NCBI RefSeq assembly: GCF_024055725.1
Contig: NZ_JAMXMX010000015.1
Location: forward strand, 1-64,000
Direction of reading: 5' to 3'
DNA from: Actinoallomurus spadix
Lineage (GTDB): Bacteria; Actinomycetota; Actinomycetes; Streptosporangiales; Streptosporangiaceae
DNA: 64,000 nt
Shown here in pieces: positions 49,687 to 58,055 of the stretch (position 1 is its first letter; each line of letters begins with the position of its first letter). The notes under the pieces were generated by a model. That model was not told the origin of the DNA, ran no database searches, and saw only the letters and a list, made by a program, of their open reading frames with translations. A program made the translations under genes and the position numbers.

Positions 49687-51933
49687 GTGAGAACGTACGA
49701 GGATCCCGGGGAGATCGCGGTCAGCGGGTACGTTCTGGACTCGCCGGCGGACGGCGACCGGATCGCCGTGGTCGATCACTCGCGCGGTGCGCCGCGCGAG
49801 TGGACGTACGGTGACCTCACCCGGGCGATCAGCGGGCTCGCCGGGTGCCTGCGCAGCCTCAGGCTGGGCGAGGACGCCGTCGTTGCCGTGCTGACGGAGA
49901 ACAGCGCGGAGTTCGTCATCGCGTACCACGGGACACTGACCGCAGGGTGCACGGTCCTGCCGCTCGACCCGCGCGACCCGGCGCGATGGGCCGCCGCGAT
50001 CGCCGAGACCGGCGCGGAGGCGCTCATCGTCGAGACCGCCCTCGGGATCCCCGAGTCATCGATTCCGGCCACGCACACGATCGTGATCGGGGACGGGCCA
50101 CCCGGATGCGTCGCCTGGGCGGAGGCGCTGCGCGCGGCGCCGGATCCGCAGCCCGTCCGCGGCGGAGAGCGGCCCGCGGTCCTGATGTCCTCCAGCGGCA
50201 CGCTGCGCGGACCGAAGCGGATCGCGGTGACCCACCATAACCTGGTGGCCAACCTCGCCCAGATCGCCGCGTTGCACGAGATCCGCAGCGGGGACGTCGT
50301 CCTATCCGTCCCCCCGCTGCGGCACATCTACGGGATGCAGATGGCCATGAACCCGGTACTGCGCGCTGGGGCGACCCTGGTCATCGTCGCCACTCCCTTC
50401 TCGGTGCCGCACTTCCTCGGCCTGCTCCGGGACCACCAGGTCGCGGTGGCGTACGTGGTGCCGAGCGTGCTCGCCGAACTGGCGGCGATGCCGTCGATGC
50501 AACGGGCCTGGCCGGACCTGCGACTGGCCGTGTCCGGAGGGGCGCCGCTGCCCACGTCCGTGGCCGTCCGGTCCGCCGAGTCGCTGGGGGTACCGGTGGT
50601 GCAGGGCTTCGGTATGACCGAGGCGGGCTGCGTCTGCTTCAGCCCCGACGGCCGGGCGGTGCCGATCGGCTCGGTGGGCGTCCCGCTGCCCGGCACGGAG
50701 GTGCGGTTCGTCGATCCGGAGACTGGTACGGACGTCGCACCGGGCCGGCCGGGCGAACTGTGGGTACGCGGCCCGCAGGTGGTGCCGGCCGGCGCCGACC
50801 CGTCGATGCCGCGCGCCGAGGGCGGCTGGCTGCGCACCGGCGACCTGGCAGCCCAGGACGACGAGGGATTCGTCCGGATCACCGGCCGGATCAAGTCGCT
50901 CATCAAGTACAAGGGGTACCAGGTCTCACCGGCCGAGCTCGAGGACGTCCTGGCCACGCACCCCGCCGTCGCCGAGGCCCTCGTCGCGGGCCTGCCCGAT
51001 CCCGTGGCGGGCGAGGTGCCGAAGGCCTACGTCGTGCTCAACGACCGGGTGCCCCTGTCCGAGATCACGCGACACGTCGCCGACCGGGTCGCGCCGTACA
51101 AGCGCGTGCGGGCCATCGAGCGCGTACAGGCCATCCCCCGTTCCTCCACCGGCAAACCGACCCGGCCGCCGGCCCTCCGGGCCCTCGTGACCGGCGGTGG
51201 CCGGGGTCTGGGCCGGGCGTTCGCCGAGGGCCTCGCGGCGGCGGGCGCGTCCGTACTCGTCACCGGACGCGACGAGGCCGGCCTCCTCGAGACGGCCAAG
51301 GGCATCCGGGAGCGCGGCGGCATCGGGGAGTACGCGGTCGCCGACCTCACCGATCCGCAAGCCTGGGCACGCGTCCTCGGTCACCTGGACGACACGCTCG
51401 GCGGCGTCGACGTGCTGGTCAACAACGCCGGTGCCCCAGGACCGATCGGTCCTCTGTGGGAGGTCGACGAGGACGCGTGGTGGCACGCGATGGAGGTCAA
51501 CGTCCGAGGAAGTGCGCTCGTCACCCGAGCCATACTGCCCCGGCTGCTCGACCAGGGCGGCGGTCGTGTCGTCACCGTCGTCAGCCGGGCCGGCCGGAAG
51601 CGATGGCCGCACGCCGGCGCGTACTCGATCTCGAAGGCCGCGTTGATCTCCCTGACCGCGAACCTCGACGGCGAGGTCCACGGCACCGGGATCACCGCTG
51701 TCGCCTTCGATCCCGGCCTTCTCGACATCGGCATTACCAGGGCACATCTCGACCGTGGGCACACCGGAGACCGCTGGGCCGACGAGATCCTGGACTGGAC
51801 CCTGGCCGCACGCGACGCCGGACGGTTCACTCCTGTCGAGACGGCCGTACGTGCGCTGGTCGCCGTGGCCACGGGTGCAGCCGACCACCTGGCCGGCCGA
51901 TACGTGACAATCGAGGACCTGTCGCTGGATTAA
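49687..51933 (+). CDS. 4CL-like acyl-AMP/CoA ligase fused to a short-chain dehydrogenase
   Basis: 748-aa bifunctional protein. Residues 1 to about 495 are an ANL adenylating enzyme (MSSSGTLRGPKR at 167-178, VVQGFGMTEAGCV, WLRTGDLAAQDD, GRIKSLIKYKGYQVSPAELE as in 4-coumarate:CoA ligases, and PRSSTGKP with the catalytic Lys). From about residue 498 a classical SDR starts with no linker or carrier domain: ALVTGGGRGLGRAF, VNNAGAPG, and Tyr646-x3-Lys650 in AYSISK. Start GTG at 49687 has GAGG six bases upstream; GTG 49681 is an alternative. Carboxylic acid reductases are A-carrier-R; the missing carrier makes this arrangement unusual. CoA thioester formation followed by ketone or acyl reduction is inferred. 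Confidence 0.85.
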   Translation: MRTYEDPGEIAVSGYVLDSPADGDRIAVVDHSRGAPREWTYGDLTRAISGLAGCLRSLRLGEDAVVAVLTENSAEFVIAYHGTLTAGCTVLPLDPRDPARWAAAIAETGAEALIVETALGIPESSIPATHTIVIGDGPPGCVAWAEALRAAPDPQPVRGGERPAVLMSSSGTLRGPKRIAVTHHNLVANLAQIAALHEIRSGDVVLSVPPLRHIYGMQMAMNPVLRAGATLVIVATPFSVPHFLGLLRDHQVAVAYVVPSVLAELAAMPSMQRAWPDLRLAVSGGAPLPTSVAVRSAESLGVPVVQGFGMTEAGCVCFSPDGRAVPIGSVGVPLPGTEVRFVDPETGTDVAPGRPGELWVRGPQVVPAGADPSMPRAEGGWLRTGDLAAQDDEGFVRITGRIKSLIKYKGYQVSPAELEDVLATHPAVAEALVAGLPDPVAGEVPKAYVVLNDRVPLSEITRHVADRVAPYKRVRAIERVQAIPRSSTGKPTRPPALRALVTGGGRGLGRAFAEGLAAAGASVLVTGRDEAGLLETAKGIRERGGIGEYAVADLTDPQAWARVLGHLDDTLGGVDVLVNNAGAPGPIGPLWEVDEDAWWHAMEVNVRGSALVTRAILPRLLDQGGGRVVTVVSRAGRKRWPHAGAYSISKAALISLTANLDGEVHGTGITAVAFDPGLLDIGITRAHLDRGHTGDRWADEILDWTLAARDAGRFTPVETAVRALVAVATGAADHLAGRYVTIEDLSLD

Positions 51934-51941
51934 GGCGTCGT

Positions 51942-51994
51942 GGTGATCCCTGGCGAATGCTGCCGATAGGACGCAGTAGCCACCAGGGATCACC
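51942..51994. terminator. bidirectional hairpin between ligase-SDR and tesB
   Basis: GGTGATCCCTGG (51942-51953) pairs perfectly with CCAGGGATCACC (51983-51994); the 29-base loop can fold further (GCTGC...GCAGTAGC). TTT follows on the plus strand. It lies between convergent genes. Confidence 0.7.
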
Positions 51995-52015
51995 TTTCGA
52001 GCCGGGGCGCCGGGG

Positions 52016-52876
52016 TCAGGAGCCGGTGACGCGGATGAGACCTTCCTGGACGACCGAGACGACGAGCTCGCCGGTGCGGGTGAACACCTGGCCGCGGGCG
52101 AGACCGCGGGCACCGGAGGCGTTCGGGGTGTCCTGGGCGTACAGCAGCCACTCGTCGGCGCGGAACGGCCGGTGGAACCACATCGCGTGGTCGAGGCTGG
52201 CGCCCATCGTCTTACGGTCGCCCCAGGCGAGACCGTGGTTGAGCAGGACGGTGTCCAGCAGGGTCATGTCCGAGGCGTACGTCATCAGGCAGACGTGCAG
52301 CAGCGGGTCGTCGGGCAGCTCCCCCGCCACGCGCAGCCAGACCAGCGACTCCGGCCCGACCAGCTCCGGGTCGCGGGCGGCCTCCCAGGTCAGCGGCGTG
52401 ACGTGCCGCAGGTCGATCGGCCGGTTGCGCATGAACTCGTTGTCCAGCTTGCCGAAGAGCCGCTCCATCCGCTCCTGGAACGTCGGCAGCTCCTCCGGAC
52501 CCGGCACCTCGGGCATCGGCGCCTGGTGCGACGGGCCGTCCTCGGCGATCTGGAACGACGCCGACAGGGTGAAGATCACCTTGCCGTGCTGGATGGCGGA
52601 GACCCGCCGCGTGGTGAACGACCGGCCGTCACGGACCCGGTCGACGGTGTACACGAGCGGCACGCTCGGGTCGCCCGGGCGGATGAAGTACGCGTGCAGC
52701 GAGTGCACCCTGCGGTCGTCGGGGACGGTACGCCCGGCGGCGACCAGCGCCTGGCCGGCGACCTGCCCGCCGAACACGCGCTGCTGGCGCTCCTCCGGGC
52801 TTCGCCCCCGGAAGATGTCGGCCTCGATCTGCTCCAGGTCGAGCAGTTCGAGCAGCTCCTTCAGCGCGGCGTTCAT
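52016..52876 (-). CDS. tesB: acyl-CoA thioesterase II (TesB)
   Basis: 286-aa double-hotdog thioesterase. N-terminal hotdog: RVFGGQVAGQALVAAGRTV and VHSLHAYFIRPGDPSVPLVY. C-terminal hotdog: MGASLDHAMWFHRPFRADEWLLY with the conserved Asp, and ARGQVFTRTGELVVSVVQEGLIR with the conserved Gln. Full family length. It hydrolyses acyl-CoA to free acid and CoA. ATG at 52874-52876, 20 bp downstream of uvrD2 on the same strand. Confidence 0.93.
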   Translation of the reverse strand: MNAALKELLELLDLEQIEADIFRGRSPEERQQRVFGGQVAGQALVAAGRTVPDDRRVHSLHAYFIRPGDPSVPLVYTVDRVRDGRSFTTRRVSAIQHGKVIFTLSASFQIAEDGPSHQAPMPEVPGPEELPTFQERMERLFGKLDNEFMRNRPIDLRHVTPLTWEAARDPELVGPESLVWLRVAGELPDDPLLHVCLMTYASDMTLLDTVLLNHGLAWGDRKTMGASLDHAMWFHRPFRADEWLLYAQDTPNASGARGLARGQVFTRTGELVVSVVQEGLIRVTGS

Positions 52877-52896
52877 CGCTCCATGACTCCTCAGGC

Positions 52897-54966
52897 TTAC
52901 GGCGTCTCGCCCCGGCAGAGTGCGAGCACGGCCGAACCGTACCGCTCCAGCTTGACGGCGCCGACACCGGGGATCGCGGCCAGCTCCGCCTCCGTGGCGG
53001 GAGCGCGCTCGGCGATGGCCTGCAGGGTGGCGTCGGTGAAGACGACGTAGGCGGGGACCTTCTGCTCCTTGGACGCCGCCGCCCGCCACTCCTTCATCCG
53101 GGCCAGCAGGTCCTCGTCGTAGTCGGCGGGGCAGGTCTCGCAGCGGCCCAGCTTGCGCTCGATCGCGGCGGTCAGCGGCCGCCCGCAGACCCGGCACGGC
53201 TGCGGCCCCGTGGCGACGGCCCGGCGCTTGGACCGGTCGACGCGCGGCGGACCCGAGCTCTGCGGGGCCAGACCGTCGAGGAACCGCGACCGCCGGCGGC
53301 CCTTACGGCCGCCCGGCGAGCGGGCGAGCGCCCAGGACAGGGCCAGGTGCTCACGGGCCCGCGTCACGCCGACGTACAGCAGCCGGCGCTCCTCCTCGAT
53401 CTGCTCCGGGCTCTTCTCCGCGTAAATGATCGGCAGCGTGCCCTCGACCAGGCCGGCGAGGAACACCGCGTCCCACTCCAGACCCTTCGCGGTGTGCAGC
53501 GTGGCGAGCGTCACGCCCTCCAGCGCGGGCGCGTGCTGGGCGTTCGCGCGCTCCTCCAGCTCGGTGACGAAGTCGCGCAGGCCGGCGCCCGGCCGGTCCG
53601 CGGCGACGTCCTCGGCGAGCTGCGCCAGGGCGGCCAGGGACTCCCAGCGCTCCCGGGCGGCGCCGCGCCCCTCCGGCGGCCGGTCCGTCAGCCCGGCGGA
53701 GGCCAGGACGTCCCGCACGGCACGGACGAGCGGCTCACCGTCGTCGGCGGACCGGGCGGCGCCGCGCAGGAGCACGACCGCCTGGCGCACCTCCGCGCGT
53801 TCGAAGAACCGCTCCGCGCCCTTCACGACGTACGGCACGCCCGCGTCGGCGAACGCCTGCTCGTACGGCTCCGACTGCGCGTTGATGCGGAACAGCACCG
53901 CGATCTCACGGGCCGGCACGCCGTCCTCGATGAGCGCCCGCGCCCGCTTGGCGACGGCCTCGGCCTCGGCGACCTCGTCGTCGTACTCGTGGAAGGTCGG
54001 CTCGGGGCCACCGGGCCGCTGCGCGACGAGTTCGAGACGGTGGTTGCGCGCCTCCCCCCGCGCCTGCGCCAGCACGCCGTTGGCCAGGTGCACGACCTGC
54101 GGGGTCGACCGGTAGTCGCGGGTCAGCTTGACGACCTTCGCGCCGGGATGCTCGACCGTGAAGCGCAGGAGGTACGCGGGGGTGGCGCCGGTGAAGGAGT
54201 AGATCGTCTGGTTCGGGTCGCCGACCACGCAGAGCTCGTCGCGCTCGCCCAGCCAGACGTCCAGCAGCAGTTTCTGCAGCGGGTTGACGTCCTGGAACTC
54301 GTCGACGACGAAGTAGCGGTACTGGTCGCGGACCTGGTTCGCGACCTCCTGATGCTCCATGAGCATCGCGGCGGTCAGCTCCAGCATGCCCTCGAAGTCC
54401 AGCAGGTTCCGCTCGCGGCGGAGCTCTTCGTACGCCGTGTAGAGCCGCGCGACGTCGGACGCGTCGGCGGGCGGGGTGCGCCCGGCCTTGGCGGCCGACG
54501 CCGGGTAGTCCTCCGGGCGGGTCTGGGTGACCTTCGCCCACTCGATCTCGGCCGCCGTGTCGCGCAGCTCCGTACGGCCGAGGGACAGCCGGCACACGCG
54601 CGCCGCCTCCGCGACCAGGCCGAACTTCGACTCGATGAGTGTCGGCGGCTCCCCGCCGATCACCTTCGGCCAGAAGTAGGCGAGCTGCTTGAGCGCCGCG
54701 GAGTGGAAGGTGCGGGCCTGAACGCCGGGCGCGCCGAGCCGCCGGAGCCGCCCGCGCAGCTCCCCGGCGGCCCGGGTGGTGAACGTCACGGCCAGCACCC
54801 GCTGCGGGGCGATGACGCCCGTCAGCACGGCGTACGCGATCCGGTGGGTGATCGCGCGGGTCTTGCCCGTGCCCGCGCCGGCCAGCACGCACACCGGACC
54901 CCGGGTCGCCTCGGCGACCGCACGCTGGTCCGGGTCGAGCCCGGCGAGGATCTGCTCGGCGTCCAT
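52897..54966 (-). CDS. uvrD2: ATP-dependent DNA helicase UvrD2
   Basis: 689-aa superfamily 1A helicase. Motifs: I AGAGTGKTRAITHRI, Ia VLAVTFTTRAAGELRGRL, II YFVVDEFQDVNPLQ, III VVGDPNQTIYSFTGA, IV KLTRDYRSTP, V VTLATLHTAKGLEWDAVFLAG and VI RRLLYVGVTRAREHL. The C-terminus has a CxxC...CxxC element (CRVCGRPL; CETCPADY) and an HRDC domain (LQAIAERAPATEAELAAIPGVGAVKLERYG), the layout specific to actinobacterial UvrD2. ATG at 54964-54966 with GGGAGGGG upstream. It is divergent from mycoredoxin. Confidence 0.95.
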   Translation of the reverse strand: MDAEQILAGLDPDQRAVAEATRGPVCVLAGAGTGKTRAITHRIAYAVLTGVIAPQRVLAVTFTTRAAGELRGRLRRLGAPGVQARTFHSAALKQLAYFWPKVIGGEPPTLIESKFGLVAEAARVCRLSLGRTELRDTAAEIEWAKVTQTRPEDYPASAAKAGRTPPADASDVARLYTAYEELRRERNLLDFEGMLELTAAMLMEHQEVANQVRDQYRYFVVDEFQDVNPLQKLLLDVWLGERDELCVVGDPNQTIYSFTGATPAYLLRFTVEHPGAKVVKLTRDYRSTPQVVHLANGVLAQARGEARNHRLELVAQRPGGPEPTFHEYDDEVAEAEAVAKRARALIEDGVPAREIAVLFRINAQSEPYEQAFADAGVPYVVKGAERFFERAEVRQAVVLLRGAARSADDGEPLVRAVRDVLASAGLTDRPPEGRGAARERWESLAALAQLAEDVAADRPGAGLRDFVTELEERANAQHAPALEGVTLATLHTAKGLEWDAVFLAGLVEGTLPIIYAEKSPEQIEEERRLLYVGVTRAREHLALSWALARSPGGRKGRRRSRFLDGLAPQSSGPPRVDRSKRRAVATGPQPCRVCGRPLTAAIERKLGRCETCPADYDEDLLARMKEWRAAASKEQKVPAYVVFTDATLQAIAERAPATEAELAAIPGVGAVKLERYGSAVLALCRGETP

Positions 54967-55119
54967 GACCCCTCCCGTCACTTCTCTTCCATACTCCCAG
55001 GGCCGGTCGCCCACCGGGGCCCGAGTGCGGGTCCGAGCGCGGGGCCGGGGGAATGCCGGCCGGTGATCGCGCGTTTGGACAGTCGACTTCGAGCGCCCCG
55101 CCCAAGACGAAGGAGAGCC

Positions 55120-55377
55120 ATGACCGCGCCCGCGACGGGTGAGCTGACCATGTACACCACGACCTGGTGCGGCTTCTGCCGCCGGCTCAAGACCCAGCTG
55201 GCCCGCGAGGGCATTCACATGGTCGAGGTGGACATCGAGCGCGACCCCGCGGCCGCCGAGTTCGTCGAGAGCGTCAACGGCGGCAACCAGACTGTACCGA
55301 CCGTGGTCTTCCCGGACGGAACCGCCGTCACCAACCCGTCGGCCAAGGAGGTCAAGGCGCGTCTCGCGGCGCTCTGA
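55120..55377 (+). CDS. mrx1: mycoredoxin (glutaredoxin-like)
   Basis: 85-aa thioredoxin-fold protein with the redox motif WCGFC (Cys17, Cys20) and the cis-Pro loop QTVPTVVFPDG. Mycoredoxins reduce mycothiol mixed disulfides in actinobacteria. AAGGAGAG precedes the ATG. It is divergent from uvrD2, the usual partner gene, and its stop lies 4 bp from the end of the convergent MDR gene. Confidence 0.92.
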   Translation: MTAPATGELTMYTTTWCGFCRRLKTQLAREGIHMVEVDIERDPAAAEFVESVNGGNQTVPTVVFPDGTAVTNPSAKEVKARLAAL

Positions 55378-55381
55378 TCGG

Positions 55382-56383
55382 TCAGCGGGTGGAGGACAGG
55401 CCGGTGATGACGACCTTCCCGACGGGGCGGTCCTCCACCAGGTGACGTAGCGCCTCTCCCACGGCCTCCAGCGGGTAGATCGCGTCGATGACCGGGCTGA
55501 TCCGGCCCGCCGCGAGCAGGCCGGTGATCTCGGTCCACGCCGCCTTCGCGTCGGCGGCCGGCGCGGCGTGCAGCGAGAAGCCGTGGAGGGTGGTGCGGCG
55601 TCCGATGACCTCGTGCAGTGGCAGGCAGGTGCTGCGGCCTCCTGAGCAGCCGACCAGGACGATGCGCCCGGCCACCGCCATGGCGGCCGCGATCTGCGCG
55701 GTCACCGGTCCGCCGACGCCGTCGACGGCCAGGTCGATGCCGGCCGGGAAGCCGTCACCGAGCCCGTCGGGCAACCGATGTGATTCGAGGTCGACGACCT
55801 CGATGCCACGGGCCCAGGGCGCGGCCCGGATGGCCTCCGCCTTCGCCGTGGACCCCACGCCGCCCGCGACGGCCGCCGCGCCGAGGGCGCGCGCCAGCTG
55901 GACGGTCGCGTTGCCCACGCTGCCGCCGATACCCGGCGCGAAGACGCACCTGCCCGGCTTGAACGCGCCCATGCGCAGGGCGAGCAGTCCGGTGAGGTAG
56001 GCGATCGGGACGGCGGCCGCGACCTCGTCGGACACGCTGACCGGGATTTCGGCGAGGTTCCGGGAGGGGACGACGGCGTACTCGGCCATCGTCCCGTCGG
56101 CGGTGACGCCGCCGGGACCGGCGAAGAACATCACCCGCGTACCGGCCCGCCAATACGCGGCGGGGTCGGCGACGACCAGGCCGGCGCCCTCGCCGCCCAG
56201 CGTCAACGGCAGCAGCCCGGCCCGCGACGGGCCGCTCGTCGCCACGGCGTGGTCCAGTGGCGTCACGCCCGCGGCCGTGATCTGCACCAGCACCTCGCCC
56301 GGAGCGGGGACCGGCACCTCGACCTGCTCGATCCGCACATCCGTCGTATGCGCGGTGATCGGATAAGCGCGCGCCGCCTTCAC
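55382..56383 (-). CDS. zinc-independent MDR quinone oxidoreductase-like protein
   Basis: 333-aa medium-chain reductase. N-terminal GroES-like domain (VPVPAPGEVLVQITAAGVTPLDH), then VFAPGIGGSVGNATVQLARALGA as the NADPH-binding Gly-rich turn and IDLAVDGVGGPV. No zinc-ligand cysteines are present, so it belongs to the quinone oxidoreductase (QOR) group. GTG start at 56381-56383 with GGGGGA upstream. The substrate is unknown, and it is not obviously linked to its neighbours. Confidence 0.85.
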   Translation of the reverse strand: MKAARAYPITAHTTDVRIEQVEVPVPAPGEVLVQITAAGVTPLDHAVATSGPSRAGLLPLTLGGEGAGLVVADPAAYWRAGTRVMFFAGPGGVTADGTMAEYAVVPSRNLAEIPVSVSDEVAAAVPIAYLTGLLALRMGAFKPGRCVFAPGIGGSVGNATVQLARALGAAAVAGGVGSTAKAEAIRAAPWARGIEVVDLESHRLPDGLGDGFPAGIDLAVDGVGGPVTAQIAAAMAVAGRIVLVGCSGGRSTCLPLHEVIGRRTTLHGFSLHAAPAADAKAAWTEITGLLAAGRISPVIDAIYPLEAVGEALRHLVEDRPVGKVVITGLSSTR

Positions 56384-56478
56384 GTGAGTCGTCCCCCCGG
56401 GAATCCCCCATACCCGGATCGGGAGGACGGCACGCGCGGGCGGGTGCCCGAGGCCGGCTCGGGCACCCGCGCCGAGAC

Positions 56479-57750
56479 TCAGCTCGGGAGCGTCCACCTC
56501 TGGTTGTCGCTGCCGGCGCAGTCCCAGATCTGCAGGCGGGTGCCGTTGGCCGAGCTGGGGCCGGTGGCGTCGAGGCAGCGGCCGGAGTTCGGGTTGACGA
56601 GGGACCCGTTCGCGCCCTGCTGCCACTTCTGCGCGCCCGTGCCGTTGCAGTCGTACAGCTGCACCTGCGTGCCGTTGGCCGTGCCGGCCGCGGTCACGTC
56701 CATGCACTTTCCGAGGGCCCGCAGGGTCCCGTCGGAGCCGACCGTCCACTGCTGTGCCGCGGTGCCGTTGCAGTCGTACAGCTGCACGGCCGTGCCGTTG
56801 GCGCTGTTGGCCCCGGCCACGTCCACGCACTTACCGCCGTAGCCGGTGATCCGGCCCGTACGGCCGCCGGAGGAGCCGGAGGTGGTGACGTGCACGTAGT
56901 CGACGACGAGCTGCTGCGGGAACGTCGTGCTGCCGTCCGGGTCGCCGGGCCAGTAGCCGCCGACCGCGAGGTTGACGATGATGTAGAAGGGGTGGTCGTA
57001 GACCCAGCGGTTGCCGCCCAGGTCGGCCGGCGTGCGGGTCTCGTAGACGTTCCCGTCGACGGACCACTGGATGGAGTTCGGCGACCAGTCCACCGCGAAG
57101 GTGTGGAAGTCGTCGTAGAAGTGCGCGCCGCCCGGCAGGGTGTAGCCCGCGCCGATGCCGCCCGAGCCGGAGTAGCCCGGACCGTGGATGGTGCCGTGCA
57201 CGGTGCCCGGTTCGGAGCCGATGTTCTCCATGATGTCGATCTCGCCGCTGTTGGGCCAGCCGACGCTGCCGATGTCGTTGCCGAGCATCCAGAAGGCGGG
57301 CCACATGCCCTGGCCGCGCGGGATCTTCATCCGGCTCTCGAAGTGGCCGTACGCCTGGGTGAAGGTGGCCGCCGTGGACAGGCGCGCGGACGTGTACTGG
57401 CAGGTGCCGTACCAGCAGTTGTAGTTGCCGGGGTTGTCCTTTCGCGCGGTGATGACCAGGTGACCCTGGCCGTCGAGCGCGGCGTTGTGCGTGCCGTTCG
57501 TGTAGTACTACCGCTCGTGGTTGTTGACGTTGTCGCCGGTCTCCGGGCGCCACTTGCCGGCGTCGACGGCCGCGCCGGCGGGCCCGTCGAAGTCGTCGGT
57601 GAAGGTGGCGGTCGCGGCGGCCGCGGCGGGGAGGATCGTGCCGTGGGTGCCGTTGCCGGCGACCACGGTCGCGGCGCTGCCGAGGCCGGCGAGCGCGAGG
57701 GCCGCGAGGAACAGGCGGCCGGTCCTACGTCGGCGGGGTGACGTGGACAT
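56479..57750 (-). pseudogene. secreted GH16 beta-glucanase with ricin-B lectin domain, interrupted by one in-frame TAG
   Basis: 423-aa reading frame broken only at 57508-57510. Upstream of the stop: signal peptide (RLFLAALALAGLGSAATVVAG) and the GH16 start FTDDFDGPAGAAVDAGKWRPE, then NNHER-stop-YYTNGTHNA. GH16 proteins usually read NNHERQYYT here, so a CAG to TAG change is the simplest explanation. Downstream: catalytic GEIDIMENIG (two catalytic Glu), PFYIIVNLAVGG, then a Ser/Gly linker and a beta-trefoil with three QxW repeats (QQW, QKW, QRW), a carbohydrate-binding ricin-B domain. Everything else is intact, including promoter, ribosome site and catalytic residues, so the lesion is recent, a sequencing error, or read through. 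Intact enzyme would cleave beta-1,3(4)-glucan. Confidence 0.85.
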
Positions 57751-57821
57751 GCTTCTCCTTTCGGGTCACAGGTGGGAACCCCGGTGCAGAGGGTCCGCTG
57801 CTGCCTCCCCCGAAGGCTTCT

Positions 57822-57840
57822 GACAGGAAGGCTTCCTGTC
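57822..57840. promoter_or_regulatory. operator palindrome downstream of the GH16 promoter
   Basis: GACAGGAAG-G-CTTCCTGTC is a perfect inverted repeat with a one-base centre. It lies immediately downstream of the -10 box on the minus strand, covering roughly +5 to +23, an arrangement typical of a repressor site. AGGAAN-TTCCT palindromes are, from memory, common upstream of actinomycete polysaccharide hydrolase genes. Confidence 0.65.
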
Positions 57841-57850
57841 TGTAATGCGG

Positions 57851-57879
57851 ACACTATGCTTCTTAAAACAAGGTGTCAA
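57851..57879 (-). promoter_or_regulatory. promoter of the GH16 gene
   Basis: On the minus strand TTGACA (57874-57879) and TAGTGT (57851-57856) are separated by exactly 17 bp. This is a near-consensus vegetative promoter about 100 bp upstream of the GH16 start. It shows that the interrupted gene keeps an intact control region. Confidence 0.7.
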
Positions 57880-58055
57880 TGAAGTCCTCGAGTGAGGACG
57901 CCCTGGTGGGGAGGCGCCTCGACCGTTGCATCGGCCGATGGGACGGGCACCCTTATGCGCGCCTTAACCGCTCCCTAAGACCGCCTGCGCCGCCGGGCGC
58001 CCCCGCATGATCGGCTCGGCTTGACGCCCCACGCCGATGGCGGTACCACCGAGCC

